Source: Vanessa cardui (lineage: Eukaryota; Arthropoda; Insecta; Lepidoptera; Nymphalidae). Taken from it: DNA of 64,000 nt. The DNA lies in the NCBI RefSeq assembly GCF_905220365.1, contig NC_061143.1, forward strand, positions 11,284,001 through 11,348,000. Direction: 5' to 3'. Positions 40,440-52,400 of the stretch are shown here, in pieces (within the stretch, counting starts at the first letter, position 1; the number at the start of each line of letters is the position of its first letter). Both the position numbers and the translations under genes were made by a program. The notes under the pieces are model-generated. The model was not told the origin of the DNA, did no database searches, and saw only the letters and a list, made by a program, of their open reading frames with translations.

Positions 40440-43400
40440 CTGGAATTTATGAAAATATAATTTAAATTCTATATTCGAAAAATTAATCACAAAATTGAAA
40501 AAAAAAAAAAACTTAAGTATCAGTGTGCCAAACAAGATGGCGCTCAACGGCAACATGAGATGAGATACCACGTCTGCTAATCAGTTGACAAAACAAAAAA
40601 ATAACCGTCGTCACATATCTCTTTAATTTTAGAAAAAGAAAGATAGAAAAAGAAAAACAGTACACGTTCAAAAAATCAATACTAAATACATTTCACAATT
40701 GAATTTCAAGAATCATTCAATGATTTGAAAGAGAATGAATGCATGAGTTGTATGAGAACATAGCACACATGATCTTAGCCATGCTGATGTCACACACGTG
40801 CATTCAACGCATTCGGTCACAGAAATGTACTTTACCTGCGGCGCGGATACGTCCTGTTTAAACAAATTAACAATTTATAAATTCAGTACGTCGAAACAAA
40901 ATCTTCGAAAAGTTTTACCTTACTAATTATACAGCAATTCTAACTTAAAAACAAAACATAAGTCTAATACTTCTAATGGTGAAAGTAATGTTCGAAACCT
41001 GGAGAAAACTAATAGCAAAAAAAAAAAAAATATATAGCAACTTACCAGAACAAAATGCGGGGGATGATACGTATGGGGTAATGTATGGGGCATTGGTGGC
41101 AGAGTCATGCCGGGACCCTGGAAAACGCAAAATAAAAGGGATGCTGGCATGCTACGGGGAGTTCGTTGCAAATAAGAATTTAAAAAAAAAAAAATTAAAA
41201 AAGAAACAGATATTTGCGATGCAACATAAAGAAGCAACAGGAGTAGACGATGGACGACAACAGAGCATTGATAAGGAAAACAAAGAACAAGCGTTTTATT
41301 GAATAGCACTTGAGAAATTTTGAAAATCGATAATCCATTTTTAAATTAATACATATACTATGATTTAGATTTTTTTTTCTTCTATTTTTATTTAGGGTCT
41401 TTGAATCTACAGAAGATTATGTCAGACCCATCGTATCCTAATTATAACTACAAACACAAAATTATTATTCCTTAAGGATTTTAAAAATTAGTCGGTACAA
41501 AGATATTGCCACTGCCGATACCGGTGACGAAAGAATTATTTGAAATGTACCCACATCTACAAGATTTATATTATAATTTGTAATAAGTGTCTTCCCTATA
41601 ATTTCACTTCGCTTGCATTCCATTAAAAGGTGTTGTGTGTCTTCAACTATACCACAAAGAGAACAAAGTGGTGTATTGCTCTTTTTTAACAAATATTTAA
41701 AACTATTAAGTGGTATGTGTCCTGATCGTAATCTGTGAGCAATAACAATTAAATGATTTAGATATCGCTTCCTTTTCTTACAATAATAACGACATTATAT
41801 ATACTTGTATATATGCCACATGTGATAACAACAACTAAGGAGAAAGTGCTTTTATCTTAGAATAGTCAAGTTTACACAGTCTGTTGGGTGTGTAGTAGTG
41901 CAGGGCTCGGGCCTTACCATGGGTCGGTATCCGGCGCCCGTGGTCGCCTGTATGGGCTGCGGGCTCCAGGCGGCGCCCGGTTTCGACGCATTCTTTGGGG
42001 AACTCCACTGCATCGGTCTAGCACGAGACAAGCATGCGTGCGTTTGGATTACATTCCCATGTTTAAGATATAGATTTACCCCGAAAGCAAACACAACGAT
42101 AAAAGTAACCAATTTTCGTCAAAACACGAGAAAAGTCGGGGGAAATCCGAGTCAAAAACATCAGAACTAACTAAGCTAACAGTAAAACACGTGAAAGCAT
42201 CTACATGTCATATCCTGTCTCGTTTAACTACAATTTTTGTCATTAAATATACTTAGCTGTGAATCTACTTCATGGATAATAATTCAAACTCATGTGAATG
42301 ATCGTGACGCTATTCTACTTGATGTCAATCATAAATAAACTACGGAAAAGTTCTGTCAATTTTTTGTCAACAATATTTAAAAGAAAAAAAGTGCATGTTG
42401 ATGCTTTCAAGAATATTATTGATATAAGACGTTTTATACTAAAATTTATAAAACAGTCTTATAGATAAAAAACTACATAATCTTGCTCAATGACAATTTA
42501 AACCTAAAAATAATGATTTCACAAAAACATCACTTGACAATGATTATAAAAATTTCGATCGAACTAGCTACCAAATTCAAACTCAATAATAAACAATCTT
42601 TGGGACCTCCTATGAATAAGTTAAAATTCATCATAGAACGTTCCAGATAGACCAAGAATCGCTTTAATTTTCTTTGACCCAAAATCCAAGGACTCTTTAA
42701 TTGTTGTACAAAATCTGTTAATGACCTTAATTGAACAAGACTTTCTTGCTTCCTTCATAGTTATATAAGAAAGAGATAGCAATATCTTCCCGATTCATTT
42801 AATTTACGAGATCATGTACAACATAAAGGGTATATTACGACACAACTTAGATGTAGCATCGGCAAAATTCGTAAAACCGATCACATCTAAATTAAGTAGA
42901 GTGAATATGGTCTTTGCACAAACGTAATAACTTGTAATATCATATGATCTAATATATTCGTCAATTTGACACGTCGATTTACATGCACTTGCTGTCTCGG
43001 GTTGAACTGACGCGAGAATCTATAGCGACGAATAGCGTCGAATAGCGCGATAGGGAGCAATTTCTATTGATTGAGTAAATCGGCAGTAATTGGTTTTATT
43101 AAATTTGCCGATGCTACATCTAAGTTATGTCGTACTATACCAATGACTCCAAAAAGGTTTTATTGAAAATTCAGAGAAACTTGGTTTATAGACTGCGAAA
43201 CCGACTACGGTAACGATACTCACTTCTGAGCGGTGGCCGTTTTGTTGATGGTGAGATTGTTAGCGAGCTGGGCTAGTGACGAGTCGAGATCGCCGGTGAG
43301 CACTTTGCCCGGTTGTTGCTGAGGCTGTTGTTGTCCTGGAAATTTTCAATTCCACTATGACGAACTATACGACTTTCATAACTGACAACGCTGAGTCATA

Positions 43401-46400
43401 CAACAACGAATAAAATTGCCATAATAAAAAAAAATCTAATACAAAGACTTCTTTGAACAAAATAATAAATTAAATTGCTAAGTGTTGCCATATATCAATA
43501 ACTATTAAAAATAATAGAATACACAGCTCGGGATGGGATGTTAAAAGTTATCGGGGCACAATTAAACATCTCATCATGCTTGGTTTACAGTTAAATATAT
43601 ACTATTTTTTCTAAATATATTATTTCACAAAAATAGCTTTAGCTCAATGTAAGTAAAAACTCCAAAAAGGAACATGTCTGAAATAAAAAAAAATAAAAAC
43701 AAAAATGCTATTATTTACAACACAGGGATAAAAAAATGGCTACGAAATTTACAAATATTTACAAAAATAAATAAATTATTATTAATGTTAATGGCGGTGA
43801 TGCGCAGTGCGGCGAGTACTCTAGAGACAAATCGTTCAAGCGCGTGCCCTGGAAACAAGCTCACACGGCTAGTTTGACAAGCCATTGCCGGTTTTATGTT
43901 TAAAGAAGAATATCACTTTTATATATCAAGAAAAACTCAAAAACTTTAATTAAAATATCACACGAGTTGCAGTATTATACTTTGTTCGCGTTAAGAATGC
44001 AGTGAGTTGTCTTTGTTTACCGGCCTCACTCCGCCCCCTGACCAATCAAATCTTTTTTAACAGCAGGGTGAAAGGTGTATGCATATTTGTGTTAAAATTC
44101 CAACAAATTATATTTGTTTTAAAGACTAAGTATAATGAATTTAAAAAATACACATTAAAGTAAAAATCGAATCGTTTGCGAATCTTGCCATCGCAATGTA
44201 GAAATTTACATATTTTGACATAACGTCATCTAGTAGCTATAGGTTACATTAATTATTACGTGTACAGCTTGAATAAATTAAATATGAATATATAAATAAA
44301 CAAAATTTTAATTATAAAAATAAAAATATCAGTTAATAATTAATTAAATGTGAACTTGACTTTGTAATTTGAAAAGATTTGATTGGTCAAAGGGGGCGGA
44401 GTCAGGCCGGTAAACAATGACAGCTCACTGCATTCTCAACGCGAACAGACTATAGTTCCAAACATATAACCGGTAGCTAAATCATTCCGTCTAAACACGT
44501 ATCGAACCCATAGCTGCCATCGGCATCATCGGTTGCCGCGCTGGCGAGCCGAACATCATCGGCTGGGACGACATCGACATCGACATGACGTCACCGAAAG
44601 GCTGCGCCGCCATTGGCTGAGGCTGAGGCTGAGGCTGCTGCGTAATCGGTTGCGATTGATTCTGTTTCGCCGGGGATCCTCCGAGGGACATCCGCATCAC
44701 ATCTTCGAGGTCATCGAACGCGGACTTGGGTTGCGGGTTGGGGGGAGGGGGGCGGGCGGGGGAGGAGGTCATCGTTTGCGTTGGATCCCCCATGCCCATG
44801 AACGGGTTCGCGGCGGCTTGCACAAGAATATTCTAGATCAGTACACGGATAATCTAGACGGTACATTATTTTACAGTATACATATAACAATCGTACAAAA
44901 TACCCATCACCAGGAAGGAATTATAGTACGACACAACTTAGATGTCGCATCAGTAAAATTCGTAAAACCGATCACATCCGAATTGAGTACGCTATACCAA
45001 ATATTAATATTTATTTCTCAGGCGAATATGATCTTTGCACAAACGTAATAACTTGTAATATCATATGACCTAATATATTCGTCAATTTGACACGTCAATT
45101 TACATGCACTTGCTTTCTCTGACGCGTGAATCTATAGCGACGAATAGCGTCGAATGGCGCGATAGGGAGCTATTTCTATTGGTTGTGTAAATCGGCAGTA
45201 ATCGGTTTTAATTTCATTCCATTGCATTTTCCGATGCTACATCTAATTTGTGTCTTACTATACTTTTAATTAAAATTGCAATTAATAGGCGAGTCCTCAT
45301 GTGCCTCACGTTAATGTATGCGTTCAAATTAGTTAAGTAAAATCCGACGAGTTAGATCATTGGCTCGTTCCGCGTAATGCGATCGCATGAGGACCCGGTG
45401 ACACAGAGGGCGCCTCACCTGAGTCGGTGTTACTGAAAACGTTAGTGAAGTTAGCCTCGGACACGAACGCGCTGGCGGGCGCGGCGGCCGGGAACGCGCC
45501 GAAACCGTTGCTCTGCCACGCGGGCGCTCCGCCCCCCGGCGCCGCTACAACGCCCGCACACTTAGCGCGCCGCCACCCCGCCCGCCTAGGCCAGTGACCT
45601 AGGCGAGCTAGGTGCCTAACTCTTAGTCTAGTCACGTTTGTATGTACCTTTGTGTTAAGACTATTTTATATATTGAGTAACTCAGCTCTGTCTCGAGGCC
45701 AGCTAGTGACCTAGGCGAGCTAGGTGCCTAACTTATAGTCTAGTCACGTTTGTATCATGTTTGTGTTAGACTGTTTTTATTTTGAGTGACTCAGCTCTGT
45801 CTCGTGTAAAGGTTTACTAGGTGCCTAACTCTTAGTCTAGTCACGTTTGTATGTACCTTTGTGCTAGACTGTTTTTTATATTGAGTAACACAGCTGTCTC
45901 GTGTAAATTCTAAGTATAGTTTTTAGTGACTAACGGAGTGAACATCCTATTATTAGGTACATCAACACTACTGAAAAATTTCGTTATAACATACAGATCA
46001 ATTGAACTTTTTTTTTTTTATTCATTTATTTTAAAAAAGGTTTTTTCTGTAAGAAAATGCCACCATCATAGTGCTTACAAAACATTAAACTTAACAAATT
46101 GATGACATTGATGACAAATTGATTACATCGATTCTTAAAAACACCACATTAAAATCGATTTCTTTCAAGTTCAGTAGTTAATTTATTCTTTAAATTGAAT
46201 AATCAAAATATATAATTGTATACCTAAACATAAACGACTAACTTTTAAAATTTGTGTAATCTTGTATCGAATAATGTATAATTTCCTAAATTTATTGATC
46301 TATATCTACCAACAGAATATAGCAACATCGTTTATTCGATCATTTACTTCAGATGTTGTTACAACAGGATCGTCCCTAACAATAAGTGAAGCATATCTAT

Positions 46401-49400
46401 AAACTGATATCTGTCGGTGTCCAGTAGGCTATAAAAATTAATAAATCTCTTAGATATAGTGCGGGGCGTTTACTGAAAGCGTGTGCTTGTATTATACAGT
46501 GTTTATGTGCAATATATTTATAAAGTCCATATCGTAATAATTTCAACCTTAAACTTTATACAATAGAGTCGAATTTGCTTCGGACATCTGTCATCGACAA
46601 CGTGCGTCAGGTGCAAATTGAGTACAGAAACAGTTAAATCGTATTTGATAACGACAGATTAATATATCACAAAGTCTACACTACCCGTCGACCAGAGACA
46701 TACGTGTGTGTGGGTTAGATTGGGATTACTAGGGGGGTGGGGGGGGGTTGTCTTACCAGCGAACATGTCGGCGAAGGGGTTGCCGAGAGCCAGCAGGTCG
46801 TCGGAGGCCTTGGAGGGTGCGTCGGCGGGGGCGGGCGCGAACAGGTCGGCGGCGCTCGCGAAGGGGTTGCTTGCCGCGCCGCCCGGAGACTGCACCTTGT
46901 TCTACGCACAGGGGGGGGGGGGGGGGTTGATGAGTAAACTCTACGCTCTGCTACGCGCACGAACTCATATGATCACTGCATATTTCGTAGCACATTGCGT
47001 TCCCACAAAATCGAAAAAATGATAACTGTTTTAATGACGACTTTAAAGTCCTTCTGCGCACAGGGGGGGGGGGTGTCAACTCTACGCACTGCTACGCGCA
47101 CGGACTCATTAGTTCACTGCATATTTCGTAGCACATTGCGTTCCCACAAAATCGAAAAAATGAGAAATGTTTTAATGACGACTTTACATGTAAAGATCTA
47201 TTCAGATGCGAAGGCGCGCCCTTTAGACGTTAAATTTTATCGGCGTGCATTAAAGAGGTTTTTCATAAATAAACAGATAAACTACAAAAATATCTGTCCA
47301 TCTATTTGCTACACTTTCAAGGCCAAGCTACTGAACCGATTTTGATGAAATTTGATATGATGCAAACTTAAGGAAGAAGACATCGGCTAAATTATAGATC
47401 TGACGGCCTGCAATGACAAATGCAGGCGAAGTCGTGAACGACATCTAGTTCAATTTAATTACATCTTCCTTCTGTGTTTATGCTTCTATTAGTCACTTTC
47501 CACAGACTAAGGCACGTTGTAAGCACAAATTTCACACATACATAGTACTAAAACACGCCGGAATATTTTTTTCTTAGTGGCAGAGCTCTGTACAAGCCCG
47601 TCTGGGTAGGTACCACCCACTCATCAGATATTCCTTGGCCAAACAACAGTATCCAATATTGTTGTGTTCTGAATTCAAAGGTGAGTGAACCCAGTGTAAT
47701 AACAGGCACAAGGGACATACCATCTTAGTTTCCCAATGTTAGTGGCGCATTAGTAATAGAAGAAATGATATACATGTATTTCTTACAGCGCCATCATCTA
47801 TGGGCGGTGGTGACCACTTACCATCAGGTGTCCTATATGCTCTTCCGTCAACCTATACTTAAAAAAAAATAACATACAAGGGCACTCCCTCGTGAATGAA
47901 CATTTTTATATACAAATATATCCATATTACATAAAATGATTAACCAAATCCCAATGAAAGAACGGCATTGCAATTTCAAGAGCTGAATACATACAATATG
48001 ACATACAAATAACAAAAATATGAACAGTTGAGAAAGTTTTATAAGCCTCATAAGCTCTTAAGGTGATATCAGCAATCAATATTGGCAATCAAGAAAAAAT
48101 AATAGTACTGTGAAACTTGGTTAAGTGGGACCGGGATATGTTAAAAACCTCCATAATTGGGACGCATGCTGCGGTCTCATCACTTTGGCATTGAATCACC
48201 TCTGTTAGTGTGATGAAGAATCTCTATAGCTGGAATTCGTTATTTTGTTTTATCATCACAGTTACCTCTATACATGAGACAGTGAGTGATTTTTATATGC
48301 ATAAACATCTGTAGCTGAGATAACATTGTTTTGTTTGTTTGCTAAATTATTACTTTTATATATTTTCATAACACATTATTTTATTTAACGATGGCACCTC
48401 TATAACTGAGACAGACATATTATATACCTGGGTATCTGGGACGCTGGATTAGTGGAATACCTCTATAAGTGAAACAACATTGCAGGTACCCTGATTCCAC
48501 TTAACCAGGTTTCACTGTAATTATCCACCTCAACTTAACATATATACAGGGTGTTGCAAATATGATATAACCCTTACAAAACAACGCTTGAATGAACCAC
48601 ACTGTACCCAGTGACGTAATAATGAACATTACAAAGCTAAACAGTGAAGCGAGTTTCCCAGACCACGCGACGTCACGGCCTCGACAAAGCTGTACCCGAT
48701 ATGAGACTGAATCTTACAAATTGCTCCGATAACTGAGTTACGTCCTCCTCACCGGTCAACTCTACGCCCTGGTATAATTGTACCTGTGAAATTTTGCATT
48801 TTATTTTATATGTACTCGCACTGATATAGATCACCTAATAAGTATTATAATCAATAAGGTGTTTTTTTACGTTCTTAAAATTTGGTATATACGACTTAGC
48901 ATTTCTAGAATCTTTCTATCGGCATAACCAGGGCCGTATTTAGGGGAGGTAAACCGGGGCAACTGCCCTGGGGCCTCCACATTAGTGGGGGCCACATTTT
49001 TCAGCAAGTTAACAAATACCGAGATATAGTCAAATTATAATAATGTTATTATTTAATATTTTAAAAGTCAACGATACAATAAATCATAGCTTAGTGATTG
49101 AAATGAAAAAGTAATTAGTTCATGATAATATAATTATTAGGTTGTTCACGCTTCTGTTTGTCTAGGGCCCCCACTGCTTTGTTGCCCGGGGGCCTCCAGA
49201 CTTTTAAATCCGACTCTGGTCATAACTCGTAATACAGTCGCTGACGGATGGCTTTTCAAAGTGCTAATTAGAACGCCCCACCGCGCCTACTCATCCAGGC
49301 GAGCTCAAATAGCTATATATAGTACGACACAACTTAGATGTCGCATCGGCAAAATTCGTAAAACCGAACACATCCGAATCGAGTACGCTATCCCAACTTA

Positions 49401-52400
49401 TCAATATTTATTTCTCATGCGAATATGATCTTTGCACAAACGTAATAACTTACAATATCACATGACCTAATATATTCGTCAATTTGACACGTCAATTTAC
49501 ATGCACTTACTTTCTATGACGCGTGAATCTATAGCGACGAATAGCGTCGAATGGCGCGATAGGGAGCTATTTCTATTGGTCGTGTAAATCGTCAGTAATC
49601 GGTTTTATTTTCATTCCATTTCATTTTCCGATACTACATCTAATTTGTGTCGTACTATACGTTATGTAAAATTTATTAAAACACTTAATTTGTAGGTTGA
49701 ATTATAAGCAAATTGCTTAAGGATTATAAAGTATTTTATAATATAGATATTTCCTATATTTTAACACATTTTATATACAATCGTATTTTATTAAAAAGTA
49801 CTAACAAATTGAAAAGACAGTTTTATCATGTCATCTCCACAACATGCAACGTTGCAAATGTTATAACATGAAACATTTCAATTTGACCTCTTTACTTTGT
49901 TCGAATGAGGTCGAATCGTATAGAACGTTCTAGAACATTTAGGCTTTCTTGCCATATAAAAGATATCAGTAATCGGTATTATTTTCATTCCATTGCGTTA
50001 TCCGATGCTACATCTAATTTGTTTTTTTTTTTATGGTATAGGTTGGCGGACGAGCATATGGGCCACCTGATGGTAAGTGGTCACCATCGCCCATAGACAT
50101 TGACGCTGTAAGAAATATTAACTATTCCTTAAATCGTCAATGTGCCACCAACCTTCGGAACTAAGATGTTATGTCCCTTGCGCCTGTAGTTACACCGGCT
50201 CACTCACCCTTCAGACCGGAACACAACAATACCGAGTACTGTTATTTGGCGGTAGAATAACTGATGGTACCTACCCAGACGGGCTCGCACAAAGCCCTAC
50301 CACCAAGTAATGTGTCGTAATCTGTGTCGTACTATACCTTGTACTGGTTCATTGCTGCCTCCTCCTCGGCGAGGGCCTGGCGGCGCAGCGAGTCGTCTAT
50401 GAGCAGGCTGCCGTTGTGAGCCTGCTCGGCCGCGTTACCGAACGACGTCGACGTCGACGACAGAGCGCCCATCACGCTCGCCACGTTCTTCTGCGCGCTG
50501 GGGGGGGGGGGGGGCAGCAATGAGTGTCTTACGCAGGGGGGGGGGCATTGAGTGTCTTACGCATTGGAGCTTGACGAATGCTTCTTAAGAGAAGATTGTG
50601 CTCACGGCATTTATCCGAATTAAAAACTATTTTCGAGTATTACTGTACTACCTATTTTAGATCTAGGCATATAAAGTATATTTATTTGTCTCTTAAAATA
50701 TATAGTCATCGGTTTTGTTACCTAAGCAATGCTTACTGCACTATTTTTATCACCTTTAAACTATAAAACCAGAAGTAAGTAAGTATGATGAGTCGAGATG
50801 GCCCAGTGGTTAGAACGCGTGCATCTTAACCGATGATTGCGTGTTCAAACCAAGGCAAGCACCACTATATATATGTGCTTAATTTGTGAAAATTCATCTC
50901 GTGCTCGACGGTCGAGGAAAATATTGTGAGGAAACCTGCATGCGTCTAATTTCATTGAAATTCTGCCACATTTGCATTCCACCAACTCGCATTGGAACAG
51001 CGTAGTGGAATATGTTCCAAACCCTCTCCTTAATGGAAGAGGAGGCCTTAGGACATTTACTGGCTATTACTTACTTACTTACCAAAAATATATAACTTTG
51101 TAGAAGAATCTACACTTTCAACCTAATCTAAAATCTGTTAGAAAATTCTGCACTGGAGTATTTTACGAGCAGTATTAGGATGCTTGTCGGCTTACCTCGC
51201 AGTCTGTGTGGGCGTGTTGGCAGCGGAACCTTTCTTGCCTTCCAAGGTCGCGAGATGACCCTCTAGGGCGTCGAGCAGACTGCTGGGCGCTTTGGTAAGA
51301 TCTGGTATATCACCCTTGTCGATACCAACATTTTCCGCTACCTGAAGCATAAATTTAATTTATTTTAATTTAGAATATAACCTATTTTCTACATTTAATA
51401 CTGTAACGTAATCTTTGATTATGTTTGGCTTGCTTCAAAACATCGAGAAAAGCACAATTAGATCTAATTTAATAGATTTTCTTACGAAAACGCGTCTCTC
51501 CATATTTAATTATTATCGATTTGAATTAGTTTGAGTAAGAAACGTGCATACAAAATGTTTTAATGTTCGTGATACGACTTGGAGTAAAAACGGCAAAAAA
51601 ATACATGAGACTATATTTGTTACATTTTGTTTTCAATGTTTCAAGTTTTCCTTGAATCAATGATACAAAAAGTGATCAATATAATCTACCTATTTCGAAA
51701 GTTTCACATATTGAAACATGACGTAGATTGACACTTGTTGGTACCGTTAGCAACCTAATACATACAGTTTTGCGATGCCAACGGTACCTATTTTTTTTTT
51801 CATAATACGCGCTTGTGCCAAAAATACTATCTAATGTTTCATTATCATGTTTGTAATATGTATATTGTAAGTGTGCTTAAATAAATAAATAAATTAATTA
51901 AGTACCAGAGCTTCTTATTGCTTTGTAAAATAGAATAATTAAACTGACCTTCAAAAACTCTCCGACCCTATCCATCCTGATGAGGAATTTCTTATAGAGG
52001 TCGAGAGCATCCCGACAGTTCTTTTTGTTCATGTCAAAGTACTTCTCCAGGAGATTGATGATACCATCGTTGTAGCAAGCGAACAATCTGCGGAAAAAAC
52101 ATCCCAATATATAAGAACATGTCACAGGTAAAAAAAATTTTTCATTTATTCTTAAGTAAAAGCTAACTTTAATTACTTCTTACCACATACATTTTCATAA
52201 GATCACGAGAAATTTTTATATGCATAGTTTCTTTTTTTAATAAAAAAAACAATGTCTTACGTTTCCATGATTATCGTATATACATATATGCATACAGGTA
52301 ATATAAAATACATTCTATGCCACGAAAGGGAAGATTAATTGACTAATGTGATATATAACGCCGTGGTGTACTGGCTAGGCGTTTTATTGACTGGCTAAGT

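Noticed and set aside
40976..41302. 108-codon Lys-rich plus-strand ORF
   Set aside because: It runs through A-rich tracts and antisense to a lap exon; the Lys and Asn runs come from base composition.
44533..45048. 171-codon plus-strand ORF
   Set aside because: It is the antisense shadow of the GC-rich optional lap exon, which has AP180-like protein content and matching phases on the minus strand.
45588..45906. CRISPR-like array
   Set aside because: A eukaryotic intron with three long tandem units and no short repeat-spacer pattern.
46708..47022. Several overlapping plus-strand ORFs of 60-104 codons
   Set aside because: They are shadows of the lap NPF exon and of the poly-G repeats; their content is Arg/Gly-rich and not family-like.
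42831..50336. MITE A copies as introners (elements that created whole introns)
   Set aside because: The introns concerned are kilobases long and contain much other sequence, and the copies do not span donor to acceptor. Only the use of single splice-site edges is supported.
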